DNA of 64,000 nucleotides from contig JAQSWN010000056.1 of assembly GCA_029266615.1 (NCBI GenBank), positions 1-64,000 of the forward strand, read 5' to 3'. Below are positions 33,806 to 43,047 of the stretch, piece by piece (the first letter of the stretch is position 1; each line of letters begins with the position of its first letter). Made by a program: the position numbers and the translations under genes. Source of the stretch: Polyangiaceae bacterium. GTDB taxonomy: Bacteria > Myxococcota_A > Polyangia > Polyangiales > Polyangiaceae. The notes below the pieces were generated by a model. The model was not told the origin of the DNA and made no database searches. It saw only the letters and a list, made by a program, of their open reading frames with translations.

Positions 33806-35461
33806 TCAAAATAGCGTGCGTTGCTTCGGCGCCAGCTCACCGCCTCGTACGAGTGTCTGGCTCGTCTCTTCGTAGATTCGGGCGTCGGCTTGCTTTTGTG
33901 CGTCGGCCCTTTTCGCCTCCGCTGCCATCGGCAGTTTGAGGCGCGGTACCTGCTGCAGCGCGGCGCGGTGCCGACCGAGGTAGGCCCAGTAAAGTGGCGT
34001 GATGGGGCACGTCGTCTTGGGATCGAAGCGGCAATGCTCGCAGTAGTCGCTCATGCGGTCGATGTACGCCGCGCCCGCGATGTATGGCTTGGTGGTGAGC
34101 AGATCCCCGACGCCGAAGGTGCCCATGCCGTGGACGTTGGGCTCGACGACCCAGTCGTAGGCGTCCACGTACGCGGCCCAAAACCAATCCGTGAGCTCGC
34201 GTGGCGCGACATCCAGGAGCATCGCCAGATTGGAGAGCACCATGAGGCGCGTGATGTGGTGGCTGTAGCCGTCTTGCCAGACAGAAGCGATGACCGTATC
34301 CAGACAGTGCAGGCCCGAGCGCGCTCCCCAGTAGGCGGGCGGCAGAGGTTGCTGGGCGCCGAGGTGTGAGGCGAGCGAGCCGCCGTCGCCGCCTTCGGGC
34401 GTCGGCCACGGTGTGCCGGCCCAGCGGGCGTAGCCGCCGTCTCCTGGGACGCGCGCGCTCGGTGAAACAACACCGGCGAGGACGCGGAAGCCGTCAGTCG
34501 CGTCGTGGACGTGATGCATGTACTCGCGCCAGCCGAGAATTTGGCGCACGAAGCCCTCTTGGCTGGCGAGCGGTATACGTGGGTCGGCGGAGACCTCCGC
34601 CACGAGCTGGTGAGCGCTGATTCGCTGCAAGTTGAGGAGCGCGGAAACTTGCGTATGAAAGAGCGCGCGCGAACGCGTCGACATGGCGTCTTCGAAAGGG
34701 CCGAAGCTGGGCAGACATTCGCGCTTGGCCCACGCCCAAAGGTGCTGCGCGTCTGCGCGCGTCGCGGGCAGGCGCTCGGGCGTGAGGGTGCCGGGGTGGT
34801 GAGCGAAACGTTCGCGCACCAGCGAGCAAACCTCTCGAGTGATGTCGTCGACTTCGAAGGTAGGCGGCGCGGGCGCAGCCGGCTCGCCGCGCCAAGGCTG
34901 GCGGTTGTCCGTGTCGAAGCTGAAGCGACCGCCGAGCGGCTGGCCACCGTGCATCAGCAAGCCCGTGCGGCGGCGCACTTCGCGATAGAAGGCGTCCATG
35001 CGCCAGGGTGGGCCGCTTTGACTTTGGCGAAAGTCTTCGGAGGTGGTGAGCCAGCCTTCGTGCGGCAACAGGCGTAGCTTGCCGGAGTCCACGAGCGGGG
35101 CGAGCTCCGCGCGGAGCTCACGCTCGGCCGGGCGCATCATCTCCAGCGGACCCGGATGTGCCTGCAGCGCAGCGACGTAAGAGGACGCGACGACGTGCCG
35201 CACCGACACGCCGCGCGCAGCTTGCTCGAGCGCGAAGTGCCGCAGATTAGTGAGCAGGAGCGCGAGCTTCTGCTGGTGGTAAGGGCGCCGCCCCGCCTTC
35301 TCCGGGCACTCGACGAGGACGATGCCGAGCGACTCGGGAGCGTCGCGAGAGAGAGGGCCAACGGCGTCCGTGAGCTGGTCGTAAGGCACGAACAGCCAAC
35401 GCCGCCCATCGCGCTCGCTCGGTGCGGTACCGTAAGCTCGCAGGGCGGCGCGGAACGTCAT
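33806..35461 (-). CDS. Cryptochrome/photolyase-related protein (FeS-BCP/PhrB type)
   Basis: 551 residues, FAD-binding photolyase fold. The N-terminal Rossmann domain has WLFVPYDQLTDAVGPLSRD. The C-terminal helical domain has FVRQILGWREYMHHVHDA, YGARSG-like AYWGARSGLHCLDTVI, MVLSNLAMLLDVAPRELTDW and PNVHGMGTFGVGD. Four Cys, one in GLHCLD, two in DYCEHC and one in TTCPI, match the [4Fe-4S] set of the PhrB/(6-4) FeS-BCP family. These enzymes repair (6-4) UV lesions using light. A standalone gene. Confidence 0.92.
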   Translation of the reverse strand: MTFRAALRAYGTAPSERDGRRWLFVPYDQLTDAVGPLSRDAPESLGIVLVECPEKAGRRPYHQQKLALLLTNLRHFALEQAARGVSVRHVVASSYVAALQAHPGPLEMMRPAERELRAELAPLVDSGKLRLLPHEGWLTTSEDFRQSQSGPPWRMDAFYREVRRRTGLLMHGGQPLGGRFSFDTDNRQPWRGEPAAPAPPTFEVDDITREVCSLVRERFAHHPGTLTPERLPATRADAQHLWAWAKRECLPSFGPFEDAMSTRSRALFHTQVSALLNLQRISAHQLVAEVSADPRIPLASQEGFVRQILGWREYMHHVHDATDGFRVLAGVVSPSARVPGDGGYARWAGTPWPTPEGGDGGSLASHLGAQQPLPPAYWGARSGLHCLDTVIASVWQDGYSHHITRLMVLSNLAMLLDVAPRELTDWFWAAYVDAYDWVVEPNVHGMGTFGVGDLLTTKPYIAGAAYIDRMSDYCEHCRFDPKTTCPITPLYWAYLGRHRAALQQVPRLKLPMAAEAKRADAQKQADARIYEETSQTLVRGGELAPKQRTLF

Positions 35462-35489
35462 CTACCGGAGGCGTAGCACTTCGCGCCCG

Positions 35490-36242
35490 TCATTTCTGAC
35501 AGCAGGCGCCGGACTGCCCGATCGTCGGTGCCCCGCCCAAGTCGTCGCTCTTGCCCGCGGCGATGCGCTCCCATTGCGCGGTGGGTCGCCCGTCCTTACG
35601 GAACTGCGCGCCTCGCTCGTCGAACTGCTTTGGCCACCCTGCCGGCGAGTCTTCCCAGTTTTCTTGCCGGCCGTAGACTGCGATGTCCATGAGCCCGTAG
35701 GTCGGCGCCATCACCTCCGTGCCGCGCCCCGTGCTCCAGTACGTCTCGAACACTTGGTCGCCCCGGCGCAGGTAGCAAGCCAGCATGCCGAAGCCCCGCC
35801 CCGCGAGCAGCGGATCTACGGAGCCTTCCGGCACCGAATACCAGGGCTGCGTCCAGCCCATGAATTCCCGGTAACGCGAGCTCTCTTCGTACGGCCCCTC
35901 GCAGAACGTGGCGAAGCTGATGTCGCGCGAGTGCAGGTATGACAGCTCCTGCACGTGGGTCGTGAAGAAGGTGCAGCCCTCGCACTGCTCCGGAGCGGCC
36001 TTACCGAGGTGCCACATGTGAAAGTACACGATGAGCTGCGAGCGGCCTTCGAACACCTCCAGCAGCGGCACCGGGCCGCGCGCGCCCACGAGCTTTACGG
36101 ACGCGTCCACCTCCACCATCGGCAAGCGCCGTCGCTCCGCGGCAAGCGCGTCCCCGGCCCGGGTGTGAGCTTTTTCTTTGGCGAGGAGCTCGTCCAGCTT
36201 TGACTGCCAGGAGACACGATCGGTGACGGGCGGTATCGGCAT
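35490..36242 (-). CDS. DUF899 thioredoxin-fold protein
   Basis: 250 residues from ATG 36242 (MPIPPVTDRVSWQSKLDELL). The thioredoxin-like fold contains LIVYFHMWHLGK, the QCEGCTFFTTHVQEL motif with the CxxC pair, and FMGWTQPWYSVP. Further C-terminal signatures are YWSTGRGTE and APTYGLMDIAVYGRQENWED. DUF899 proteins are widespread; function is not firmly established. The ORF extends upstream but those residues do not fit the family. Confidence 0.88.
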   Translation of the reverse strand: MPIPPVTDRVSWQSKLDELLAKEKAHTRAGDALAAERRRLPMVEVDASVKLVGARGPVPLLEVFEGRSQLIVYFHMWHLGKAAPEQCEGCTFFTTHVQELSYLHSRDISFATFCEGPYEESSRYREFMGWTQPWYSVPEGSVDPLLAGRGFGMLACYLRRGDQVFETYWSTGRGTEVMAPTYGLMDIAVYGRQENWEDSPAGWPKQFDERGAQFRKDGRPTAQWERIAAGKSDDLGGAPTIGQSGACCQK

Positions 36243-36741
36243 GCCACACGTGTAGTCCCCGCCCCAGCGCGCGACAACTCCAGCCGAGATCGCCTCAGCA
36301 GGTCGGCCGACGAACTTCAACCTTGCCCCCGCCGCGCCAAGCAGGGTCGACGTTTTCAAAAAAGGAAGGGTGTTCGAGACTCGAGACGATGTCCGTATTC
36401 GGACTAAAATTGCTGAATTATATCGAGGCAACGTTCGCAGCTCACCACTTAGTCGCAACGGTGACGAATCTACGCCGTGCTGCCGGAAATGGTTACCGAT
36501 GCGACCAATCGGGTTCGAGGCGTGCTGCCGTTGAAATCGTTGGCGAATTTTAGTGAATCTTACGACTTCGTTTCGAGTCTACGGAGGCGCCTCTTTTTCA
36601 GGCGAGCGTTTCGCGCGAGGCGACGCGACGCGACGCGACGCAAGGCGACGCGAGGCGACGCGAGGCGACGCACCTGATCTTACCGCGCGAAGCCTACCCG
36701 ACCTATTGACGGGCTCACGCCTGGGGTTCGTATGCGGAAGC
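36243..36741. other. 500-bp gap, AT-richer, with pentamer repeat
   Basis: Between 36380 and 36600 the DNA is clearly less GC-rich than its surroundings. From 36615 to 36672 runs a CGACG-based tandem repeat (GCGAC and GCGAGGCGAC units). Possible promoter for the DUF899 gene in its left part. No credible gene; the short open frames show no protein character. Confidence 0.4.
36615..36672. repeat. CGACG-type tandem repeat
   Basis: About 58 bp of imperfect GCGAC/GCGAGGCGAC units in tandem. No relation to the mini-hairpin arrays is seen. Slippage-type simple repeat. Confidence 0.7.
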
Positions 36742-37533
36742 TCACAAAGCGCCAATGCACACGTCGGAGACGGTGCCGTCCAACGTGACGGTGCCGTCTA
36801 GGCTCATGCACTGCGTCGTTTTAGTGGTGAGCGGAACGAGGGTCGTAAACGCGGTCGCGTTCGGGCCGTCCACCACGAGCTCGCCGTCCGCAAACACGTA
36901 AACGTGGCCGGACTTTCGACACACGCGGACCTCATGGGCCGCGCCGTCATTGATGACCATCGGCGCGGTGAGGTCCGTGTAGTTGGAGGCGTCGTCCAGC
37001 TCGACGGAGATGCTGGTACCACCGTTGCGCAAGCGAATATCCCAAAACCTAGAGCGCATGCAGATCTGGCGCTGCGAGAGGATACCGGAGCCGACCGTGG
37101 CCGTCGTCTGGATCGAAAATGCGATCGAGAAGTCCTCCAAGCCGAGTCCGCTCAAATCATTGCTGCACGTCGTCGCGCGCTCGCAGCTGATCTCCGCAAC
37201 CGCGCCGCCGGCGCCTCCTTCACCGGACACGCCGCCTTCCGCCGACACGCCTCCTTCACCGGAGCTTCCGCCGCTGCCTCCCGGCGCAGGTGCAGCGCCG
37301 CCCGCCACCGGCATGCCCCCTTCGCCGGCTCCCATGGCGGGCACGCCCGCGCTCGGCGTGCCGCCCCCGGCAAACATCGTTGGCTCTCCGCCTGCGCCAC
37401 CATCGGTTGGCTCCAGTTTGCGCCTGTCGTCCTTGGAGCCGCACGCCACGAATAGCGGAATGACCGCAGCCGCGAGCCCCAGTGCAAACTGTACCGCCTT
37501 CAAAGTGCGCGCCACGTTAATCGGCGCGCGCAC
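36742..37533 (-). CDS. Lipoprotein with Gly-rich linker and LamG-like domain
   Basis: 263 residues from a GTG at 37533; GTG 37515 is equally possible. The signal AAAVIPLFVACG is a lipobox. A Gly/Ala/Pro/Glu linker runs to residue ~120. The C-terminal ~140 residues (LEDFSIAFSIQTTATVGSG, WDIRLRNGGTSISVELDD, HEVRVCRKSGHVYVFADGEL) resemble a laminin-G/concanavalin-like sandwich. Three Cys pairs are likely. Probably a surface binding protein; ligand unknown. The upstream DUF4215 gene ends 13 bp before, so they may be one transcript. Confidence 0.65.
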   Translation of the reverse strand: MRAPINVARTLKAVQFALGLAAAVIPLFVACGSKDDRRKLEPTDGGAGGEPTMFAGGGTPSAGVPAMGAGEGGMPVAGGAAPAPGGSGGSSGEGGVSAEGGVSGEGGAGGAVAEISCERATTCSNDLSGLGLEDFSIAFSIQTTATVGSGILSQRQICMRSRFWDIRLRNGGTSISVELDDASNYTDLTAPMVINDGAAHEVRVCRKSGHVYVFADGELVVDGPNATAFTTLVPLTTKTTQCMSLDGTVTLDGTVSDVCIGAL

Positions 37534-37546
37534 ACCGCTCAAGATG

Positions 37547-38077
37547 TTACTGCACGGCGAAGTCGCACGTGCCCTCGGCCGTGCACCGACCATCTGGCAG
37601 CCAAGGGCTCACGCCCGCGCAGTCGCGATCGGTGTGGCACCAGGCGAGAGTCCCGTCCGCCCGGCACGCCCTGTCGTGCGACGCCATCCAGCACCTACTG
37701 CCGCCTGCGCAGTCCTCCGGGCCGTCGCACGTCGCCACGTGGAGCGGATCCAGGCACCCCTGCTCAGGCGCCGCGCAGGTCGGCTCGCCCGTCAGGCAAC
37801 ACAACGTGCCCGCCGTGCAAGTGATGCCCGGCGTGAGCGCGTCCGGCGCACAGTAGAAGAAGCCAGCGCGATCGTCGCCCGGCGTCCGCTCGTCGTCGTC
37901 TGGCTCGCAGCTCGCGCTACAGCCGTCGCCGTTCGCGCGATTGCCGTCGTCGCAGGCTTCTTCCGGTGAGAGCACGCCGTCGCCGCACGCCGGCTCGACC
38001 TCGCAGCCGATCAGCTCGACCGAACCGATCAGCGTCAGCAGCGCCGCACCCCAACGACGCGACATTCGAATCAGCAT
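37547..38077 (-). CDS. DUF4215-type Cys-rich lipoprotein
   Basis: 176 residues from ATG 38077. The signal ends VELIGC. The repeat CGDGVLSPEEACDDGN, NGDGCSASC is the myxobacterial Cys-rich DUF4215 motif. A further Cys-rich tail follows (TAGTLCCLTGEPTC, CDGPEDCAGGSRCWM). Surface or secreted role, function unknown. Alternative start further upstream would add unlikely residues. Confidence 0.75.
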   Translation of the reverse strand: MLIRMSRRWGAALLTLIGSVELIGCEVEPACGDGVLSPEEACDDGNRANGDGCSASCEPDDDERTPGDDRAGFFYCAPDALTPGITCTAGTLCCLTGEPTCAAPEQGCLDPLHVATCDGPEDCAGGSRCWMASHDRACRADGTLAWCHTDRDCAGVSPWLPDGRCTAEGTCDFAVQ

Positions 38078-38319
38078 GTCGCCGCGCAAGCAACTGATAT
38101 GCCTTTCACGCTCTCGACAACAAGCAAGCGCTGATTGTCGCTGACGTTGCCGCGAAAATGCGCGCCTGGGACGAACGTGTGCGAGTCGTGCGTGTGTGGG
38201 GGTTGCCACCGGCGCGGCCCACCCGGCAGCGCTCATGCGCGTCTAGCGGTATCTCTGTGCGGCTCCTGCGCGGCGCCGCCTCATCGCGGTTGCGGCGCGG
38301 TTCGTGCTCGGCGCCGCGC

Positions 38320-39492
38320 ATGACTCGCTCCCTGCTTGCCTACCCGCGGATTCGCTCCTGGTTCCAGCCGAAGTCCTGGCATGCAGCGCTCGGCATGCTC
38401 GGATTCTTCCCGCCCGTCGTCGGCCTCCTACCGCGGTCGTGCGACCCGAATGGCCCGGGCGGGCCGGGCAGCGGCGGCTCTTCCGTGGGCGCTTCCGCTG
38501 GTGACGCCGGACACGGTGGCTCGTCCGCTGGTGACGGGGGGGAAACGCCCGGCGCCTTCGACGTGATTGAGCCCTCCTACGACGTGGGTCAGCCCGCAGA
38601 CCAGCGGTGGATCACCGATTGGAGCGGCGACGGCCAGACGGCGGTCGGTGTGCACACCAATCCACCGTACGAAGACGCCTATGGCGCATTCTTCGTCAGC
38701 TGGAATGCGGCGCGGGGTTGGGAGCTCCAGGCCAAAGTGCGCGTGGAGACCGACGTCTTCAACGAGCCGCCCACCCACCTCACCAACTGCGACGCCCGCG
38801 TGAAAGTGTGGCGCGACGGCACCGGCTGGATAACGAGCAATGCAGGGCTCGGCGTGCCGTTCGTCGAACCCGGGCTCTTTCACGATGACCTCGTGCTCTC
38901 CGAAGACGGCACCGCGCTCACCTTCCGTACCGGCATCCGCGACCAAGTGCGTCCGTGGACAGAGTGGCACGACACGAGCGGCAACGAGAGCTCGCTCCTC
39001 CTCGACACCGTGTACAGCCTCTCCGCGGACGGCTTGACCGCGTTCGGCATCAGCAGCTGCTACACCGTGAGCTGCACGTACCCCAAGACCTTCCGCTGGC
39101 GCCCCCTCGAAGGCTACGCCGACATCTCCACCACCGCCCCCACTCCTTACGTCGCCGCCGACGGCGAGACCATCGTCTACAATTACAACGAGACCCACCT
39201 CGGCATTTGGCAAGAGGACAGCCTCGACATCATCGACTGCGTCGACGCCTGCACCGCCATCGCCTGGAGCTCGCGCGCGCAGGTACTGCTCGTCAATCGC
39301 AACGACGACTTCTTCATTTGGACGCGCCCCCACGGCTTCCGTCGCGTCCTGGATTTGATCAACGTGCCCGCCGGAGTCGCCGTGTGGCCCACCGGGGTAT
39401 CGCTCGACGGCTGGACCATCACCGGCGACGCCTTCACCGACGCCCCCTACGCCAACTTCCGCGCGACCTTGAAGGCAGACGCCTTCCAGTGA
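38320..39492 (+). CDS. Secreted beta-propeller-like HAF-repeat protein
   Basis: 390 residues from ATG 38320. A hydrophobic N-terminus (LGMLGFFPPVVGLLPRSC) and Gly/Ser linker suggest export. The rest has repeated blocks with SGDGQTAVGV, LSEDGTALTF, LSADGLTAFGI, VAADGETIVYN and VSLDGWTITGDAF, spaced about 40-60 residues. This is the pattern of extracellular HAF repeats (SADGxxVVG) that form a propeller. The last ~45 bp overlap an opposing small gene. Confidence 0.6.
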   Translation: MTRSLLAYPRIRSWFQPKSWHAALGMLGFFPPVVGLLPRSCDPNGPGGPGSGGSSVGASAGDAGHGGSSAGDGGETPGAFDVIEPSYDVGQPADQRWITDWSGDGQTAVGVHTNPPYEDAYGAFFVSWNAARGWELQAKVRVETDVFNEPPTHLTNCDARVKVWRDGTGWITSNAGLGVPFVEPGLFHDDLVLSEDGTALTFRTGIRDQVRPWTEWHDTSGNESSLLLDTVYSLSADGLTAFGISSCYTVSCTYPKTFRWRPLEGYADISTTAPTPYVAADGETIVYNYNETHLGIWQEDSLDIIDCVDACTAIAWSSRAQVLLVNRNDDFFIWTRPHGFRRVLDLINVPAGVAVWPTGVSLDGWTITGDAFTDAPYANFRATLKADAFQ

Positions 39493-39677
39493 GCGAGTCG
39501 GGCGTCACGTCGCCTGACGCCGATTTCGTTCTTGCCGGGAGAGGGTGATCTCTCCTTTCGCTTTGCCTTGGGTGGCATCGGCGGTAGCTGCTTTGCAGCA
39601 GGCCAAAAGGCGCGAGTGACGATGGCGCTGATTAGGCCGATTGCGGCCAGAATGACTTGGTCGCTGGGGTACTGCAT
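39447..39677 (-). CDS. Possible small membrane protein
   Basis: 76 residues from ATG 39677: MQYPSDQVILAAIGLISAIV gives one membrane helix, then a Lys/Arg/Pro-rich tail. It overlaps the 3' end of the convergent propeller-like gene by ~46 bp. Composition is reasonable but evidence is weak; function unknown. Confidence 0.35.
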   Translation of the reverse strand: MQYPSDQVILAAIGLISAIVTRAFWPAAKQLPPMPPKAKRKERSPSPGKNEIGVRRRDARLAHWKASAFKVARKLA

Positions 39678-40170
39678 GGCTGACTCCGCTCTTAGTCGGT
39701 TGCTGGCCGCAGACCACTCGCTACTCAAGGCATGTACCATGACGAGACACGAGAAACCTCAATCATTTACAGCGCGCTCGCCTGGCGCCCCGAGCTGCCT
39801 CTGATCTTCCGCTTCCTCGACGTCTGGTGATGTCGAGACCTGTCCGAAGCATTCCTGCGCCGGCCAGGTCCCTCGCCACGACAACGCTGAGGTCCAAAGG
39901 AGGCTCTTCATCATCTACAATAGAACCTTTAACCCGGACCAGCCGGTCACGACACGTGCGCCCGCTGATCAATGCAGCCCGCGCCCCTACGCTCGGCGCT
40001 CGCCTATCGCTTGTTTGGGGACTAGCTGCGGCATTGCAACCGTGGAGCCCTTGCGGACTCGGCTCATCCTAGTCGGCAGATGAGTCGCCTCGCGCCCGTC
40101 CCCGTCAATCAACGCTCAAGAATAGGGAGAAGAGCAGCGAACGTTCCGACTCAATCAGCGTGCCCGTGCA
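39678..40170. other. 490-bp gap without a convincing gene
   Basis: A minus-strand frame at 39763-39972 (GRTCRDRLVRVKGSIVDDEE) has weak protein character and I do not call it. No repeats, hairpins or RNA gene were noticed. Likely regulatory or decayed DNA. Confidence 0.35.
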
Positions 40171-40701
40171 TTACGGGCAGTCCGTTCCACCTTCAGGCTT
40201 GGCACCTTGCTCGAGCCAGCCGAGCAAGGTCGCTTTCTCTTCGACCGTCAGCGGCTCCACCGGAGGCATGAGGCTGGTCGGCGGCTCGTTGAGGATGACG
40301 TACGGCATGATATCGCTCTCGACGACACTGCTCATGACGTCGGCGTAGCTGACGCCGGAACTCCCATATTGCGCTTGGGTATCCTCGTAAGTCAGAAACG
40401 GGACGGGCGCTCCGTTCCTACGCGGGTCGCCGTGACAGCGTTGACACTTCGCTTGCATCACTGCCAGGGCGTCACAGAAGGAAATGAGCGCGCCGGAGCT
40501 CGCATCGCCTGCTGCGCCACTGTTGCCAGACGGCGGGCTCCCGCCAAGGTTGTCTTCTCCGCCGCTACCTGCGGCTACCTTGCCCGCAGCTCCATCTGGC
40601 GGGAGGGGGCCGCCGCGGCGCTCGACGGTAGGATCATCGCTCGAGCAAGCTATCGAGAGTGCAAAGATGGCTACGCCGAACGACAGCAAACAATGCGGCA
40701 C
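40171..40701 (-). CDS. Monoheme cytochrome c-like lipoprotein
   Basis: 176 residues. The signal ends FALSIAC. A Gly/Ser linker is followed by one heme site, MQAKCQRCHGDP. The conserved LMPPVEPLTVEEKATLLGWL gives the Met ligand (LMPP) and a C-terminal helix typical of class I cytochrome c. TLLGWLEQGA is usual for envelope cytochromes of myxobacteria. Likely a periplasmic redox carrier. It is separated from the large cytochrome cluster by 16 kb. Confidence 0.8.
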   Translation of the reverse strand: MPHCLLSFGVAIFALSIACSSDDPTVERRGGPLPPDGAAGKVAAGSGGEDNLGGSPPSGNSGAAGDASSGALISFCDALAVMQAKCQRCHGDPRRNGAPVPFLTYEDTQAQYGSSGVSYADVMSSVVESDIMPYVILNEPPTSLMPPVEPLTVEEKATLLGWLEQGAKPEGGTDCP

Positions 40702-40727
40702 GACAACAAGGTAGTCTCTCCCGATAA

Positions 40728-40773
40728 CCCAGGAAAAAGAAAACGGCGCGACTCCGGATGAAGGAGCCGCGCC
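40728..40773 (-). terminator. Rho-independent terminator
   Basis: On the minus strand, GGCGCGGCTCC pairs with GGAGTCGCGCC (one bulge) around TTCATCC, then a run GTTTTCTTTTT. It lies about 70 bp downstream of the Gly-rich lipoprotein gene (40845-41483) and would end that transcript before the next gene. Confidence 0.8.
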
Positions 40774-40844
40774 GGCTTTCTAGGAGGTAGCCTCCGATTG
40801 GTAGCTCAGGGCTGCTACCGCTTCGAGGGCAAGCCTCTCTGCCG

Positions 40845-41483
40845 TCACTGGGGCCAGGTCGTGCAGTTGCCGACGCCGATAGCGTGCCCACAATGTTCGG
40901 TCTTCTGCGCACCCGATGCGCCCTTCGCAAGGTCGACGTGCATTTGCCAGCACCCGACCTTCGCGGAATCCTGCTCTTTGCCACAGCGCGTCTTGCACAT
41001 GGCCGCGTCCTTGTAGCTCGCGCCGACGTTTTGCTCGCTCATGCAAACGGTCCCGATCGAGTCGGTCCCTTCGCACAGTTTGTTGCACGCCGCGCTCGGA
41101 GCGCCACCACCACCGCCGGCACCGCCGCCGCCGGCACCGCCGCCACCGGCGCCGCCACCACCCGCGCCGCCGCCGCCGGTCGCACCACCCGCGCCGCCGC
41201 CGCCGGTCGCACCACCCGCGCCGCCGCCGCCGGTCGCGCCACCCGCGCCGCCGCCGCCTGCGCCGCCGCCGCCCTTACCGGCAGTGCCGCCGGCACTGCT
41301 ACCGCCGGCGGAGGTGCCACCCGCGCCGCCGCCGCTCGTGCCGCTACCGCCCGCAGCGGTGCCGCCGCTGGAGGTGCCGCCCGTGGTCGTGGGCGGCGTG
41401 ACGTCGTCACCGCAACCGGTGATGGAAAACGCGGCGAGGGTGCCGACGCTGAGAATGAGTCCAAGCTGACGAAAGTTCTTCAT
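40845..41483 (-). CDS. Gly-rich lipoprotein with Cys-rich C-terminal domain
   Basis: 212 residues from ATG 41483. The signal LAAFSITGCG has a clear lipobox. A 100-residue linker is almost pure Gly/Ala/Ser/Thr with GGGGAGGATGGGGAGG-type repeats. The last ~80 residues hold seven or so Cys (AACNKLCEGTDSIGTVCM, MCKTRCGKEQDSAKVGCW). The layout matches the many Gly-rich surface lipoproteins of this genome. Function unknown. A terminator follows. Confidence 0.75.
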   Translation of the reverse strand: MKNFRQLGLILSVGTLAAFSITGCGDDVTPPTTTGGTSSGGTAAGGSGTSGGGAGGTSAGGSSAGGTAGKGGGGAGGGGAGGATGGGGAGGATGGGGAGGATGGGGAGGGGAGGGGAGGGGAGGGGGAPSAACNKLCEGTDSIGTVCMSEQNVGASYKDAAMCKTRCGKEQDSAKVGCWQMHVDLAKGASGAQKTEHCGHAIGVGNCTTWPQ

Positions 41484-41670
41484 AATTTTATTTCCCCTTG
41501 GCTAACGCGGCGAAAGCATCCGAGAAGAACCGGCAATCGTCAAGGAACCGGCGGACAATCGCGGGGACAACCGGTTGCGCCAGAGAGCAACTGACGGCGT
41601 GGCCCGTGGGCTCGGGCCCCGAAGCGACGAAACGTCATGTCGTGCGCCGTGCCCGGCGCCGTAATCGCAG

Positions 41671-42942
41671 TTAGCCGTCTGCGGGGATACTGCGCGCGCG
41701 TTTGCTGTGCGCGCTGGGCCGCTCGTCGGGCAACTTTTCGACTTCCATACGCTCGGCGCGGCGGGCGGTGGCGCGCGTGACCGTGAAGCGCCAGCCGTGC
41801 CACTCGACCTTATCGCCGATGCGCGGGACGCGTCCGACCAGGTGCGCGACGAACCCGGCGACGGTGACCATCTCCGAGTCTTCTTCGACGTCTAGGATCT
41901 CGAAGAGCTTGCGTGTCTCCGCCATACCGCGACACACGAGCTTGCCGTCCGCCCGGCGAATGATGGTCTGGTCGACGCGATCGGTTTCGTCCTCGATTTC
42001 GCCGACGATTTCTTCGAGCACGTCCTCCAGCGTGATGATGCCTTGGCAGCCGCCGTACTCGTCCACGACGAGCGCGAGGTGGCGACGCTGTTCTTGGAAG
42101 GTGCGCAGAACGCGCTCCAGCTGGGCGGCGGCGGGGATGACGAGCAGCGGTGTGGCGAGCGCTTTCCAGTCTGGGTCGTCCGGAGTTTCGCGCAGCTTGA
42201 ACATCAAGTCTTTGACCAAGACCATGCCCTCGAAGCGGTCGGGGTTGCCGTCGGCCGTGAAGGGGAAGCGGCTGTGGCCGGACTCTCGCACGACTTGGAG
42301 GTTCTCTTCCAAGTCGCGCTCACCCGAGAGGTAGACAACGCGCGCGCGCGGCACCATCACGTCGTAAGCGGTGAGCTCACGCAAGGCGGTGGCGCCCTCG
42401 ATCATGTCCGCAACGCGGCCCGCGACCGCGCCTTCGGTGCGGCCCAGCGCCACCAGTAGCTTGATCTCCTCGACCGAGGTGACCGGGTTCGCGTGCTCGC
42501 CGCGGAGCAGGCCCGCGAACAAGCTGGTGAGCCACAAGAGGGGCTTGAGGATGATCACCAGGACCCGCACCGAGTACGCCACCGGTACCGCCAGCGCCGG
42601 CGCGTAGGTCACGCCCAGCGTCTTCGGGATGATCTCGGAGAAAACCAGCACCGCGACCGTGAAGCCGACCGAGAACACCCACAGCGTTTTCTCGCCGAAG
42701 ACGTTCACGTACATGGCGCCGCACACGGAGGCGCCCACGGTATGGGCCACGGTGTGAAACGAGACGATCGCCGCGATGGGCAGGTCAATCTCGCGCTTGA
42801 ACTCGCGCAAGATCTCCGCACCGCGAGTGCGCCCAAGCGCCTCTACCTGCGCGTGGGTCACGCTGAGCACGACCGCCTCGCTCACGGAGCAGAAGAACGA
42901 GACGACGAGCGACCAAAGAACGACGAGGACGAGCAACAACAT
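41671..42942 (-). CDS. CNNM/CorC-type hemolysin-family membrane protein
   Basis: 423 residues. The order is DUF21/CNNM membrane domain (~1-160, with AAIVSFHTVAHTVGASVCG and EIIPKTLGVTYA), CBS pair (~185-320, with MVPRARVVYLSG, LVKDLMFKL and LALVVDEYGGCQGIITLEDV), and CorC-HlyC C-terminal domain (~335-410). The family acts in Mg/Co transport or efflux and cation homeostasis. IIPKTLG is the conserved ion-site segment. Standalone gene. Confidence 0.9.
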   Translation of the reverse strand: MLLLVLVVLWSLVVSFFCSVSEAVVLSVTHAQVEALGRTRGAEILREFKREIDLPIAAIVSFHTVAHTVGASVCGAMYVNVFGEKTLWVFSVGFTVAVLVFSEIIPKTLGVTYAPALAVPVAYSVRVLVIILKPLLWLTSLFAGLLRGEHANPVTSVEEIKLLVALGRTEGAVAGRVADMIEGATALRELTAYDVMVPRARVVYLSGERDLEENLQVVRESGHSRFPFTADGNPDRFEGMVLVKDLMFKLRETPDDPDWKALATPLLVIPAAAQLERVLRTFQEQRRHLALVVDEYGGCQGIITLEDVLEEIVGEIEDETDRVDQTIIRRADGKLVCRGMAETRKLFEILDVEEDSEMVTVAGFVAHLVGRVPRIGDKVEWHGWRFTVTRATARRAERMEVEKLPDERPSAHSKRARSIPADG

Positions 42943-43047
42943 GGCGAGGCGATCGCGAAGCCCGGCAGGCTAGCATCCCGGCGGTGGGGCCCCGCGTGTT
43001 CGGCGAAGAAGCCCCTAAACACGCGGGTTTGTCGCGCAGGCGAGCGC

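Noticed and set aside
39763-39972. Minus-strand 69-codon frame
   Set aside because: Weak protein character only in its first half and no ribosome site.
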